DNA of 64,000 nucleotides from Primulina eburnea (Eukaryota; Streptophyta; Magnoliopsida; Lamiales; Gesneriaceae). A program made the translations under genes and the position numbers. This document shows, piece by piece, positions 37,667-50,830 of the stretch (positions within the stretch are counted from its first letter, which is position 1; every line of letters begins with the position of its first letter). Location: contig NC_133116.1 in NCBI RefSeq assembly GCF_022965805.1, positions 3,844,001-3,908,000 of the forward strand, in the 5' to 3' direction. The notes beneath the pieces are model-generated. The model was given only the letters and a program-made list of their open reading frames with translations. It did no database searches and was not told the DNA's origin.

Positions 37667-39068
37667 TCGGCACTCCAAATTAATCCATGAAGTAATCACT
37701 TTCACTGAAGGTAACTATACATGTTACATGACGAATTAATAAAGTATTTTCTTTGAAAGAAAATGAGTTACTATTTGCTCAAAGACGTATGTATCTTCAC
37801 AATGCACTGAAATTTCTTGGGATGGTATTGTATGCCTAATTGTTTTAATACAAATATCAGTGATTTCAGCAAAATTTGCAAATATAACCCGGGAGATTAT
37901 TTACGATAATGGATTTGAGACATCATTAGTTGTAATAAAAATGAATATTGCACTTAGAGAATTAAAATATATATTTTAAGTATGATTATAATATTAGTAA
38001 TCGTTTAATTAATCTTGTAAATTATTTTACACAATTAATTTAATATCACTCTTGAATGGACAACATGTTGAATTATTGTGTGACGTATATCTATTTTTTT
38101 AATAAAAAAAAAAACTAGTATTATTTCACATCTGCACTTCAAATATTATTGATCACACTCTATTTTGAATTCTTTTATTACAAATTTACACTTGTCAATT
38201 ATTTATTTGTGAAACGTATGAATAATCTTCAACAATTTACTAAATTTTTTTATTTTTTATATGCAAAGTTTAACATTTATTTATTTTTATAATATCCTAT
38301 TGTTGGGATGAATACTTTCAAAACAAGAAAATTTCAGATTTCCTAATTAGCAATACATTCTAAATTGGTGAATATTTTTTTTGAATCAATTGTTTTTATT
38401 TTCCATATCTTTTTTAAATCGGTTATTTTATTGCCATTATTTATTTTTCAATTTGGCTTTGGTCTTTTGATGAAATTATTATTTTTAGTCAGGTCTATAA
38501 CATGTCTAATCAAACTTTTTAGCTACTACAAAAAAAAAGGGGGAATTAGGGATTAAAAAAATTATTTTATTTTAAAAATTGATTAAAAAAGTTTATTTTT
38601 AATTGTGGCTCAATAATTCCCTGTGCCGTCTATGATAGTGAAATTGAATTGATTATACAGAATAATTTACAATATTAACTGTTTAGTTAATTAATATTAT
38701 AATGTATAATTTTAAAATTTTACACTTTATTTGAATTTTTTTCCCATCATCCATTAAAGTATTAGAATTTTTTACCTTTTTATGGACCAAATAAATAAAC
38801 TAATTTGTAGAATATAAAATTTTACAATTTTTTTAAAAAAATATTTGTCTAAAATTATGCTTTAAAGTGTTTAATTTTATTATGGAACTAAAAGAAGGAA
38901 CATAAAATGTAATTTTTTTCTAGTAATGTAAAAGGTCAATGAAACTGAAACTGAAACTGAAAAATTGAGGAGAGACGGTCGCATTCACCCACCCCTTGTC
39001 CGAGTCATTGCGTACAAAGAACTACAAACATGTGTTTATATACCTAATATAATACAATTAGAACTTGG
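37667..39068. other. spacer between the two subtilases
   Basis: Probable 3' UTR of the first gene (AATAAAGTATTTTC at 37738), then about 1.3 kb of AT-rich DNA with no coding signal. Confidence 0.55.
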
Positions 39069-39228
39069 CAAAAACTTGCGTGAGACGATCTCACGGGTCT
39101 TATTTGTGAGACGAATCTCTTATTTGGGTCATCCACGAAAAAGTATTACTTTTAATGCTAAGAGTATTACTTTTAATTGTGAATATGAGTAGGGTTAAGA
39201 TCCGTGAGACGGTCTCAGACCCACTCTT
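39069..39228 (+). repeat. GTGAGACGGTCTCAC repeat, copy A
   Basis: About 160 bp, starting TTGCGTGAGACGATCTCACG, then GTGAGACGAATCTCTTATTT, the paired AGTATTACTTTTAAT segments, and ending CCGTGAGACGGTCTCAGACC. Same layout as copies D, E and H. The ends form hairpins and the family is non-coding. Confidence 0.85.
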
Positions 39229-39682
39229 AAAACTTTTAAGGAGTAAACATCAACTTCTGTTTTATGCGCTGATCCGACAAAATATATATACATACATTAT
39301 ACACAAAAGACACACACACACACAATTGTTTTTCTTCAACTCGAACATTCAATAAAAGTTAAAACAGCTAAACTTCGTCAATCTCTAATTTTGCCGGAAG
39401 AATTTGCCAAAAAACATAAACGTCCGAACACATGGAGACGAAAACTGATATAGTATTAACCTCGCGACATAGAACAGAGGATTATAAATTTATATATGAT
39501 TGTTGTTTCTATAGAATAGTTAGACATATTATCCAAAAGGTCTACTTGTGATCACACAGCTAGCGGAGTTAACAAGTCTGATAGCCCTTCATGTTTTCTA
39601 GGCCGGCAGGTGATCAGATTCTGAAAATGTAGTATATTATGTGGACAGCAAGAAATGATTGATCATTGTCATTTTTCTAAAC

Positions 39683-41931
39683 ATGTTTGGTGTACTATTA
39701 ATCGTTTTGATTCTACTAGTAAATCATCCTGCCTCTGCTGAAGAAATACTAGCATCTGAAAATGCGTCAGGGAGCAGCTTAGAGACTTACATTGTTCATG
39801 TAAATTGCTAGGGAATGGTGAATCAGCTGAACCGGCAAGCCTGGAAAGCTGGTATCATTCCTTCTTGCCGAAAAGCACGACAGCAGGAGAGAAAGACTCG
39901 TCTCGACTGGTTCATACATATCGCAATGTGATCACTGGTTTTGCCGCAAAGCTATCTGCAGAAGAAGTGGAGGAAATGGAGAAAATGGACGGCTTCTTGT
40001 TTGCAAGGCCCCAGAAAAGATTAAGTTTGCAAACGACTCATAGTCCGAATTTCTTGGGGTTGCATACAAACTTCGGAGTTTGGCCTGGCTCCAACTTTGG
40101 TGAAGGAGTGATCATTGGAGTTTTAGATAGTGGAATAACTCCAGGGCACCTGTCTTTCGATGATGAAGGCATGCCCCCTCCGCCTGCCAAGTGGAATGGG
40201 AAATGTGAGTTTGATGGCATGGCATGTAACAACAAGCTGATCGGTGCAAGGAATTTCATGAAAGATTTTCCAGGGCCACCTACCTGATGATGTAGGTCAT
40301 GGGACACACACGGCTAGCACAGCTGGTGGGAACTTTGTTAAAGATGCCAATCTTTTTGGGTTGGCTAATGGGACGGCCACAGGAATGGCCCCTCGGGCAC
40401 ATCTAGCCATGTATAAAGTTTGTACTCTAGTGAGTTGTAGTGATGCTGATATACTGGCAGCAATGGACGCTGCAGTGGAGGATGGTGTGGACGTGCTTTC
40501 CCTTTCTCTTGGTGGACCCTCTGCTGATTTTTATAATGATAGGATTGCTATTGGTGCGTTTGGTGCGATCCAAAAGGGTATGTTCGTAAGCTGTTCTGCA
40601 GCTAATTTTGGTCCGATGAATTCTACAATGTCGAATGAGGCGCCCTGGATTCTCACAGTAGGTGCCAGTACAATCGACAGGAAGATAGTCGCTACGGTGT
40701 TGTTGGGGAATATGGATATCTATGATGGAGAGTCAGCTTTTCAACCTAGTGATTTTCCCACAACATTGTTGCCTTTGATTGATGCTAGCGGGGCTAGTGA
40801 GAACCAAACCGCAAGTTCGTGTGGCCCTGAGTCACTTGATGACATTGATGTCAGAGGAAAAGTCGTTCTATGCTCGAGGGGTGGTCACGACATAAGGCGC
40901 ACCACCAAGGGGCAAACAGTGAAAGATGCAGGTGGTGCTGCCATGATTTTGATGAACGATGAACTCGATGGCTACAGCACGATAGCGGATACTCATGTGC
41001 TGCCTGCTACACACGTGAGTTTCGAGTCAGGGCAAAAGATTAAATCATACATAAGATCAACCTCAGCGCCTACTGCCACAGTCTTATTTCACGGTACAGT
41101 GATTGGAGATCCACTTACTCCAATGGTGCCTTCATTTTCCTCCAGAGGGCCAAGCTTGGCCAGTCCAGGAATCCTGAAACCCGACATCACAGGCCCTGGT
41201 GTGAGCATTCTCGCCGCGTGGCCTGTATCAGTTGATAACAACACGAAAGACACCGCTGCTTTTAACATGGCTACGGGTACCTCGATGTCATGCCCTCACC
41301 TTGGTGGCATTGCTGCGATCCTCAAAAGCGCGCATCCCGATTGGTCCCCTGCCGCGATCAAGTACAGCAATCATGACCACTGCCACTCAGTACAACCTCG
41401 GAGGCAGCGCCATTATCGATGAAAGAGGCATGCCCGCTGATGTATTCGCAATAGGCGCAGGCCATGTCAACCCACCAAGTGCAAACGATCCAGGGACTCA
41501 TTTACGATCTCCAACCAAACGACTACATCCCTTATCTATGTGGTCTAGGATACACAGACCAGGAAATCGAGGTGATCGTGCAGAGCACTGTTAAATGCTC
41601 AGACATAACGAGCATCTCCGAAGCACAATTGAACTACCCTTCATTTGCAGTCGAACTCGATGGTGCCACGAAAACCTACACGAGGACAGTGACAAATGTC
41701 GGTGAGGCGAATTCGAGTTATAGCATTGAGATAGAATCGGTTCCCGGGGTAGAAGTAATGGTTGCACCCGATACACTAGCATTCACTGAAATGAACCAAA
41801 AGATGACATTTCAGGTAAGCTTTAGCAAGTCTGCTCTGCCTGCCAACACTACCACCTATGTACAAGGAGCTGTGGTGTGGTGTTTGGAGAAACGAATTGT
41901 CCGAAGTCCGATTTCTGTCAAATTATTGTAG
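39683..41931 (+). pseudogene. second tandem subtilase copy, four single-base frameshifts
   Basis: Close paralogue of the upstream subtilase over its whole length, including signal peptide, I9 propeptide, Asp/His/Ser motifs ([26 protein letters not shown]) and Fn3-like end. The frame breaks four times, each by one base: a deletion near 39803, insertions near 40283 and 41364, and an extra A at 41496. Open segments are 39805-40287, about 40288-41422 and 41464-41931. Apart from these single-base changes no nonsense codons or large gaps were seen, which is unusual for an old pseudogene. If real, no full protease is made. The catalytic Asp context is DSG here and DTG in the first copy; both are tolerated in the family. 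Confidence 0.88.
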
Positions 41932-42351
41932 TAATCGGCGTTCGAATTTAATCCATGAAGGAATTACTTTCACAGAACTTATCTATGCTATATGACGAAT
42001 TAATAAGGTGTTTTTTCCCATGGAAAATGACTTTCTAGCATATTTCATTAGCACCATCATTTGAAACTAAACACACACTGCATTTTTACTGTAACACCTA
42101 TATTTAGTATTTTTTTGACGTGAAATCAATCGACACCGACGCAGTGCTATGTCCTGCGAAGGACCTAACTAAAATTATAATGTCAAAAAAGTAAAGGTAT
42201 GGAACAAAGATGATCAAAATCATAAAGAAGCAAAAATATACAAGACCAATACAAGATTTGTCTCATTTTGACAAAAAAATGATTCGAAAACTGGATTATG
42301 TATTATTTATTATATTTATTATTTGCTAAATGAATTTTAGCATTATTTATA
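41932..42351. other. 3' flank of the second subtilase, spacer
   Basis: The first 80 bases resemble the 3' UTR of the first subtilase (TTAATCCATGAAG...AATTAATAA), so the duplication extends past the stop. The rest has no recognised feature. Confidence 0.55.
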
Positions 42352-43039
42352 TCAACATATACGGGGCTCTGGTCGAGCCTCCAAGATCGTCTCCGGCAGA
42401 GGCTTGAGTATGATCATTTCCTTTGGTGGCTCCCAAGAAATCCTTGCTTTCTTCTTGCTCACTACTCCCCTATGAAGTATTGCTCTTATACATCCCATTG
42501 CTCGAAATCTCAATAGTGTCCACAATATGGATGATATCGCATCCGGGACGCATTTCGCCGTAACCCAATTCACCTGATAGAAGACTTGCAACCCACCCTG
42601 GCACCATATTGTGGAATATAAAAGTGAGGGCAGTTATGTCTATACGAACTTCGACACCGAGGGCGAGCTCCGGCTGAGGGCATATGGGGTAATAGTTGAT
42701 CTTTTTTTGCATTATGAGGTCCTCCATGCCTCCAACTTCCTTCTCTAGTCTGTCTTCTTCCAGTTTTAACTCCAGCGAGAGAACTGACAATATTGTTGTT
42801 GCTAGGCCTCTTAGTTGCTTTGCATACTCGGTTACCGCTGGACTGGAAATTTAACATATAATCACCAAATATCAATCATGGCAATTTTTAAAAAGATCGT
42901 ATGGGGAGAGCAGAGCTATTCTTTAAAACAAAACATACAGTAGATCGTTGATTTCCTTTAAACGAAAAGTAACGAAAACTTACAAATAATCAGCGGGTTT
43001 TGCAGGCCAAATAGACATATTCATTTTGTCATCGAGATC
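42352..43039 (-). pseudogene. anthocyanidin synthase (leucoanthocyanidin dioxygenase)-like fragment
   Basis: Minus strand. An exon-1 remnant (42984-43039) encodes MSIWPAKPADY. A donor (GTAAGT, 42978-42983) and an acceptor before 42842 bound a short intron at the site where I recall the single ANS intron lying. Exon 2 encodes TEYAKQLRGL, LEEDRLEKEVGGMEDLI, INYYPICPQPELALGVE, then KWVTAKCVPD-like and EPPKEMIILKPLPET segments. These are ANS-type 2-oxoglutarate/Fe(II) dioxygenase sequence, an enzyme of anthocyanin synthesis. The iron-binding HxD is damaged (RID), the frame shifts at least twice in exon 2 and the N-terminal half is missing. It cannot be functional. It has no relation to its neighbours. 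Confidence 0.85.
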
Positions 43040-44040
<1,001 letters not shown>

Positions 44041-44215
44041 AAAAATTTGTGAGTCAGTTTTACGATTCAATTTTATGAGATAAATATTTTATTTAGGTCA
44101 TTTATTAAAATTATATTTTTATATCAAAAATATTGTTTTTTATTGTAAATATAGATATGATCAACTCGTCTCACAAATAAAGATCCGTAAGATTATCTCA
44201 CAAGAGACCTACTCC
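44041..44215 (+). repeat. GTGAGACGGTCTCAC repeat, copy B (degenerate)
   Basis: Same internal order as the better copies (GTGAGTCAG..., ATTTAGGTCAT, TATTGTAAATATAG, ACTCGTCTCACAAATAAAGATCCGTAAGA, the last quoted only by position 44166-44196). The palindromes are eroded. Confidence 0.7.
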
Positions 44216-44458
44216 TATAATTTTTGGTTCAAACCGATAGTTATTTTTTCCCAACAAAGCTTTGAAAAATATATTGTTTGGTTATTAGTTTGATCCTAGC
44301 ATATAATTAGTAGCCTAACAATTGATCCAATTATTACAAAAGAATTCACGTCATTTTTCCATTTAATGCAATATACTGAATAACGTAAAAAAACACATGT
44401 GATATCTTTATATCATTTGAATTATATATTTGGACGTTACCTTGAACGTATAAGAGAA

Positions 44459-44592
44459 AAGTAGGTCTCTTATGAGAAAGTCTCATGTGTCTATATTCGT
44501 CGGATCTATATCCGTAAGACGGGTTAATCTTACTTATATATATCGTGAAAAATAATATTTTGATATAAAAACTAATGTTTTTTATAGGTTGT
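44459..44592 (-). repeat. GTGAGACGGTCTCAC repeat, copy C (partial, reverse)
   Basis: Starts AAGTAGGTCTCTTATGAGA, the reverse complement of the family's right end, and continues through AAGACGGGTTAATCTTAC. The far end is missing. Confidence 0.6.
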
Positions 44593-44775
44593 TTTTAATT
44601 GAAGAAAGGACATAGAACTTCAGCCTTGGCACGCCATGATCTCCTTTTTTCATGCCTTTATGACTTTAATTATCATCGTCCCACCACGCTCCTAATCATT
44701 CCTTCCATCCTTGCTTCTTACTCTTTACAGGTATAGCCTCAAATTCTTTATACTCCATTTTAAGGAAAACATTAC

Positions 44776-44777
<2 letters not shown>

Positions 44778-44824
<47 letters not shown>
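44778..44824. repeat. (TA)n microsatellite
   Basis: About 22 uninterrupted TA units. Typical plant intergenic microsatellite, likely length-variable. Confidence 0.97.
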
Positions 44825-44827
<3 letters not shown>

Positions 44828-44907
44828 ATCATACTACTCTCCAATATTTAATTGGTGAAGATATAATTATCAACTAACAAATTAGTAACAACCAATAATT
44901 TGGCATA

Positions 44908-45096
44908 AGCAAAAATTTGTGTGAGACAGTCTCACTGGTCGTATTTTGTGAGACAGATCTCTTATTTGAGTCATTCATAAAAAAAATATTACTTTTTATG
45001 CTAAGAGTATTACTTTTTATTGTGAATATCGGTAGGGTGGACCTGTCTCACAGATAAAGATTTGTGAGACCGTCTCTCATAAGAGACCTACTCTTT
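44908..45096 (+). repeat. GTGAGACGGTCTCAC repeat, copy D
   Basis: Well preserved: TTTGTGTGAGACAGTCTCAC at the left, GTGAGACAGATCTCTTATTT inside, and TTGTGAGACCGTCTCTCATA at the right. It ends about 440 bases before the DUF1191 start codon. Confidence 0.85.
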
Positions 45097-45537
45097 GGAA
45101 TATTGCTCATTTAAATTATCATATTAGCATTTTTTTAAAATTTTATTTTTTTTCCCGAACTGCTGACATGATATTAAAAAATTTAGAATTTTATCACATA
45201 ATGTTAGTAATATCTAATATCATGTCACCATTTCGAGGGGAAAATGAGTTATATCGGAACTTGGACATGAAACATCTACCTTCTTTGGGTTGGGATATGC
45301 TTCTCGATATACTGGAACATAAAACTTTCACGTTCCTTCTATCTTTTCACATTGAGAAAGCTCCTTAAATTACACATTTGGCTCAATAAACAATCATTTC
45401 TGGCCTGTTTCCTCAAACATTCTACAGCTGATTAAAGTATACCTTAATTACATTCGAATAAAGCTGACTTTTTCCATGCTCAATCAAATTTTCATCAAAA
45501 ATCCTTTCTTGCAAACAATATCACCTAAAATCCTTAA

Positions 45538-46479
45538 ATGGGCATCTTCTTTTCTCTCACACTGATTCTTATATCACTAGCATCCTTGCAAACCATACGA
45601 GCTCAAACACAAGAAATCCAATCGGCCCGACTACTCGATCTTGTGATCCGGGATCACACATTCAGATCATACAACAAGAACTTCAGAACAGGCAAACTGC
45701 ACAGAATCAACTTACCAGCAAATCTTTCGGGCATAAATGTCGACATCATAAGATACAGGTGTGGCAGCCTGAGAAGATACGGAGCAAGAATCAAAGAATT
45801 CCACTTAAACGTGGGTGTTGGTGTGCATCCTTGCATCGAAAGAGTCGTATTGCTCCGACAAAATCTTGGATCAAATTGGTCATCTATATATTACAACAAC
45901 TACGAATTGACCGGCTATCGACTCATATCACCTGTTTTAGGCCTACTAGCCTATAACATTGGTGTGAATGGTATCATAAACTTAAGCAGTACCATGCCAT
46001 TTGAGCTGGGAATTCAAGCTGGCAAAAATCCAATAATTATAGATTTTAGCAACACGACCTTATACAATGTCTCCACCGGGATCATCCCTTTATGTGCAAG
46101 CTTTGATCCTGATGGAAAGATGACACTGTCAAGCCAGATGAGGCCTAAGGTTTGTGTTGCAATGAGGAACGGTCACTTCGGTTTAGTGGTTGAGTCATCA
46201 TTGGTGCCTTTGAAGAGAAGAGTTAGCAAGTGGAAGATAGCAATAGGGAGCTCGATCGGAGCTGCGTTAGGGGTATTCCTTCTGAGCTTGTTACTGATCG
46301 CGATGTTCATAAATGAGAAAAAGAAGGCAAGAATGGATGAATTGGAGAGAAGGGCTTACGAAGAAGAAGCTTTACAAGTTTCAATGGTTGGTCATGTGAG
46401 GGCTCTTACCGCTTCTGGCACAAGAACTGTGCCTGTGATAGAACATGATGAGTATAGAACAAATACTACTCATTCTTGA
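45538..46479 (+). CDS. DUF1191 family membrane protein, 313 aa, single exon
   Basis: Intact intronless gene. It has an N-terminal signal peptide (about 1-22), a predicted extracellular or lumenal domain with four cysteines (75, 99, 186, 206) and several N-glycosylation sequons (NLS, NWS, NTT, NVS), and one transmembrane segment (about 234-258). A basic juxtamembrane stretch (NEKKKAR) and a short acidic cytosolic tail follow. The YRCGSLRRYG, GVGVHPCIERVVLLRQNLG and PLCASFDPDGK blocks are those of plant DUF1191 proteins. The layout is that of a type I plasma membrane protein without a kinase; the biochemical function is unknown. Start is the first ATG, giving a clean signal peptide. Confidence 0.93.
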   Translation: MGIFFSLTLILISLASLQTIRAQTQEIQSARLLDLVIRDHTFRSYNKNFRTGKLHRINLPANLSGINVDIIRYRCGSLRRYGARIKEFHLNVGVGVHPCIERVVLLRQNLGSNWSSIYYNNYELTGYRLISPVLGLLAYNIGVNGIINLSSTMPFELGIQAGKNPIIIDFSNTTLYNVSTGIIPLCASFDPDGKMTLSSQMRPKVCVAMRNGHFGLVVESSLVPLKRRVSKWKIAIGSSIGAALGVFLLSLLLIAMFINEKKKARMDELERRAYEEEALQVSMVGHVRALTASGTRTVPVIEHDEYRTNTTHS

Positions 46480-46991
46480 TTTTCGTTTTTTGTAGTCAAT
46501 GTGGAAGAATTTTAACTAGTCTAAATTTAAAGTTTCCCATTTTTTTAGATTGCAGAAAAAATTGTTGAAACTCCTAGAATAGATTTAGAGAAGAAATGGT
46601 CGAAATTTTCTGCTGGTCTGAGACTCATTTTTGTTGTACTGTTTTTAGATTATTTTTTTTAAAAAATAATACTTAGGGGGGTTGGTTTAGTTAGTTCTAA
46701 TTCTCTTGAAAAGAATATTATTCATAGTTGCCGATAAACAAACGTGTTCATAGTGCCAAAGGATCGCAGTTACAAAGTAATTATTCAAACTAAATTTTAT
46801 ACAGCAAAATTAATTAATATTGTATACAGAAAAAACTGATTTCAATGTGTACCCAAAAGTACCAATTAATGTAATTGAAAACTTTCCACACAGTTTATAC
46901 ATGTTTTCTTTGAAAATTTATACAGGTGAAGAAAAGAAATGGAAGCCGTATGATAAAAGAAAAATCAATATCTTCAGCCATCTTCAAAAAC

Positions 46992-49900
46992 TCAGACCAG
47001 TGGCCTTTTCTCCTCATCTTCATGGTCTTTGTTTTCGAGTGGCTTCTGCATGTCGCTGGCATCACACACTGCTGCTCGACTGGGAAGTTTACTTTCCGGA
47101 AGGAGCTTCAGCATGATTCCCATGGCGATTAAGATCAGTCCAGAACCATGTTGTTCCGTAAGCGGTTTCGTAAAAATGACGAATGACAACAGTAAAGTTA
47201 CTGCCTTTCTTGCTGTTGTTACCTGTATTGAAATACACCAACTGTTAGAAAATGTATCTGGTTTCCTGAGGTCTTGTAATCGAAGAAAAGAAAGTGGCCC
47301 TTCCAAGAATACTTCGAAAAAAATTTCTAGGTAGGAACTGAGTTCACCATAGCTGTCGTGGCAGCACCGAATATGGCAATGAGTGATAACACAGAGACTT
47401 GACCAACAAACGTAGCCATCGATTCGAATACTAGCACGCCGTAAACGTAAGGATGCTGCAACACAAAAGCAAAGATGAAATGCAAGTAAAATTCGGGACT
47501 TCTGGAGGTAAGTGGATGCCTGAACGACTCGAAATGCTCAAAATCAACACTTTTAGATCATTGTTACTGGACGAAAAGCTATAGCTCTAGTCAACAACGA
47601 AAGTGCAAGATCGAAATCTTTTACAACATACGAAAGCTCAAACACTTCGATTCGATTGTTAGATTATCTCGACATCTACATAAGACAGTGGTGTCATAGT
47701 GGTGTCATGCAATATTCAGAAATTTACCAAATCTACTCTGTATGCCCATAACAAACTTTGTATCACTCACGTAACACTAGTGACTACCACGACCACCACA
47801 CTATATAATTATGCATATCCATACCTGTTTTCCCGTTCACTAATTAGTAATGTCTTATTTACAGGCATTCCCAACCTAAATCTTTCTCGATTTCACTTCG
47901 GTCTACGGTACTATTGTCTGTTCTACGTGATAAAGAAATGAAACAAGCGGAATGAGGAACATGTTTCCGAGGAAAAAAGATGACGAATATTCACCTCGTA
48001 ACAAGAGTCCCATGCCTTGAACAATTCCCCTGTCAATATCATTGGCGGCAACAGGAAAGGCAAACCAACCACCGTCGAACAAAATAGCATTTCCATCTAT
48101 ATAACAAACTTCTTAAAGTTATGCCATCCTGGTTTCATGCTGATGCATCTATAAAAAGAAAGGAGATAAACCAAAAACACCTGAGTAGTTTCGGGATTCA
48201 TGGTAAAAATTGCTTCCTGAAGGTTACCAAGAAACGCATCCATGACCAGAGCACCCGTAATCATCACAATACCGATGGCACTAAAGTTTGGAGAAGTGTT
48301 GGCATCTGCTAAGGTGAAAAGAATTAAGCCAACAACAAGAAGTGTTGCTGAAATATATTCGTGAACAGGGTATTTTCGTCTCAAGCCCGGTATAAATGTA
48401 CCCATCACCATCACTGGCAGCACCTGTTCTCCAACAAACAAAATATACACACGAACTCAATAAATTCATAATATATGTGAGTCTGAGCTTAAAAGAAACC
48501 CGCAAATGTGAAATATTAAACGACAACCAACTCTTAGTTACACCAATATACAAATCGGAGTCAAAAGAAATGCTGAACGTTAGATATTTGACAAATTGGT
48601 GTGAAAAGAAATGACTGAACATGACCTATTTAACGATCACCGACACTTCATAATACAAATACACGGGCGGGAACTTGGAAGAAACCTCCAAACATAAAGC
48701 ATTCGACAAACACTAACTCTCAATTACACAAATAATAACTTGAAAGCAATGGCCAAATGAGAAATATATAAAAGGACAACCAGTTCTGTATGATATCAAT
48801 ATACAGATTCGAACTTCAAAGAAATTTCCAAATGCCAAGTGTTCAATGACCTCAACCTCTCCATAGCACCAACACACATCTTCTCCTTCATGGTTATGGA
48901 ATTTCTGAATCATAAATTAAAATATACTTTGCAATGCGTTTGGATGCAGAAGTCTTTGCTGAAAAAACACTTTCATTTAAAATATAGTGTGTTTGGTTGT
49001 GCCTTTTCTAACAAATTAAAAACGTTAAAAAGGTCAGAAGCCAAAAATATTCTTCTAGACTTCTGCTTCAACTGTTCTTTTAGAAACTACCACATAATCC
49101 AAATATAAATTAAATATTTATTCCTGAAAAAATACTCAAAAAAACCTCGAGCGGGTACATACAAACTGTTACCAAATCATACTGGTTTTACTAACTAGCC
49201 TAGTGAACTGGAACTGATACCGTCCTGTAAGATACTGGTTCTTAAAATTTCGAATTCAGAACAGGTTCAAACCAGGTCAGTCCCATCTCTAAGCTGGCTT
49301 CAACTTGATAAAGCGATTTTTTAAGGAAAACAGAGCAAATTTGAAGTGAAAAGCTTCAGTATCGATGCTGGGGCTAGTTCAATGGTTTACTATATTGTAT
49401 ACCTTTGTAGACTTAAACATGATTTGTGCGGGATAATTAAGATAAGCCAAAGAACCCTTCGTTAGTCCATGAGAGCCCATAAGAACAGCCGATAACTTGA
49501 CATATGTTTTCCATGGATTCACCATTTGCTCGGTCGTGAATCCCTGCAAATATATCAGCACCAGATATACGAAACCTTGCACGAAGGTAAAATACCATCC
49601 ATAGCTGCAAAACATCGCAATTTGATGATTAAAAATCCATCGCCTAACACGGTTCTCGATCAAATATGTGCAAATTGAATGAGTTGAAGCAAGTACGAAT
49701 CTGTGTACCTGAATTGTAAGCGATTGTATACATACTCCTGCAGTAAAAAATAGTAAAAACTGCATTTATTCTACCTTTGCAATTCATCAAATACTGTGCC
49801 ATAAATAAAAGGTAAAAATTAGTAAATAAAATGTTGGCCACCTCCTGGAGTAGAAATTCAAATTTTCATGTGTAATCCATTAAAGATGTCAACTTTGGAT

Positions 49901-50830
49901 ATCCCTTAATATTCAAGTACGACAAAAACAAAATCTGTGTGAGACGATTTCACGGATAGTATTTTATGAGATAGATCTTTTATTTGAGTCATCCATATAA
50001 AATTATTATTTTTTATGTTAAGAGTATTATTTTTTATTGTGAATATTGATAAGATTGTTTCGTCTTACATATAAAGATTCGTAAAACTGTGTATTTTAAG
50101 TACTCCCATGAAAGCAGAAAATGTTGATTTATTTATTTTTTTGTTTTTTTGGTGAAGTCAGTAAAATCAATAACCAACCTTGGTAAAATAAAACTTTAAT
50201 TAACGAGTTAAAAAATTGAATTCAAAACTAATTCGAAACTAACTTCTTTAAAAAAAAACCCGGACACTCATTTCCTTGTACTTACATAAGACAAGAACTC
50301 AATAAAGCCAGACCCGAACCCGCAGCCCCCCACCACAGAAAAAGAAGCAAAATCAAGAAACATCGTTGTTAAAGATTAGGAATTGAACTTTTATCTCCAT
50401 TCAAAAAGGATTGTTAAGTCTGTACATATAATTTTCAAAGATTTTATTCAATCAATATGCGACGTCTGTATCTAGTAATGAACATTTAAAAATTTAAATT
50501 TACAAGACACTGTCGAATGACTCATAAAATATTCTGACACATTTCGATAAATATCGATTTTAACATAGTCAACACGTGTTTCAAAAACAGCGGTGATACA
50601 AGAATTTAATCAGTTTTTGTGAAAGGGAGACGTGGGGTTTAAATTTTTTTCCCCGAATTCATAAATTTAAATTATACTTTTGATTCAAAACAGCAGCAAA
50701 ATACCTCACAAATGCCATTGACGAGATAACCAAAGAAGAAACCAGAGGAACAGATCAAGAACTGCTGCCAAGTGGGTCTATCTGTCAAAGATATCCCAAA
50801 GAGAGACCTTGCTTGATCTTCCTTCTTCAT
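46992..50830 (-). CDS. UDP-galactose/UDP-glucose transporter (UTR2-like), 346 aa, seven exons
   Basis: Exons from the start: 50705-50830, 49708-49736, 49403-49604, 48181-48423, 47995-48096, 47348-47455 and 46992-47222. All have GT-AG borders and join in phase. The protein starts [19 protein letters not shown] and is a multi-pass (about 8-10 helices) nucleotide-sugar transporter of the UAA/SLC35B family. Conserved blocks include [67 protein letters not shown] and [13 protein letters not shown]...TKPLTEQHG. The length matches Arabidopsis UTR2 (about 345 aa). It would move UDP-galactose/UDP-glucose across the ER or Golgi membrane for glycosylation and glycoprotein folding control. The C-terminal tail is charged ([13 protein letters not shown]). 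The 29-base exon 2 is easily missed by gene finders. Substrate is inferred from the family. Confidence 0.95.
49922..50100 (+). repeat. GTGAGACGGTCTCAC repeat, copy E (in UTR2-like intron 1)
   Basis: CTGTGTGAGACGATTTCACG at the left, GAGATAGATCTTTTATTTGA, paired TTATTTTTTATG segments, and TTCGTCTTACATATAAAGAT toward the right. Diverged but colinear with the other copies. Confidence 0.8.

Noticed and set aside
48929..49110. Possible small MITE in the UTR2-like intron 3 (GTTTGGATGCAGAAGT...ACTTCTGC)
   Set aside because: Inverted similarity is weak and no target-site duplication could be found.
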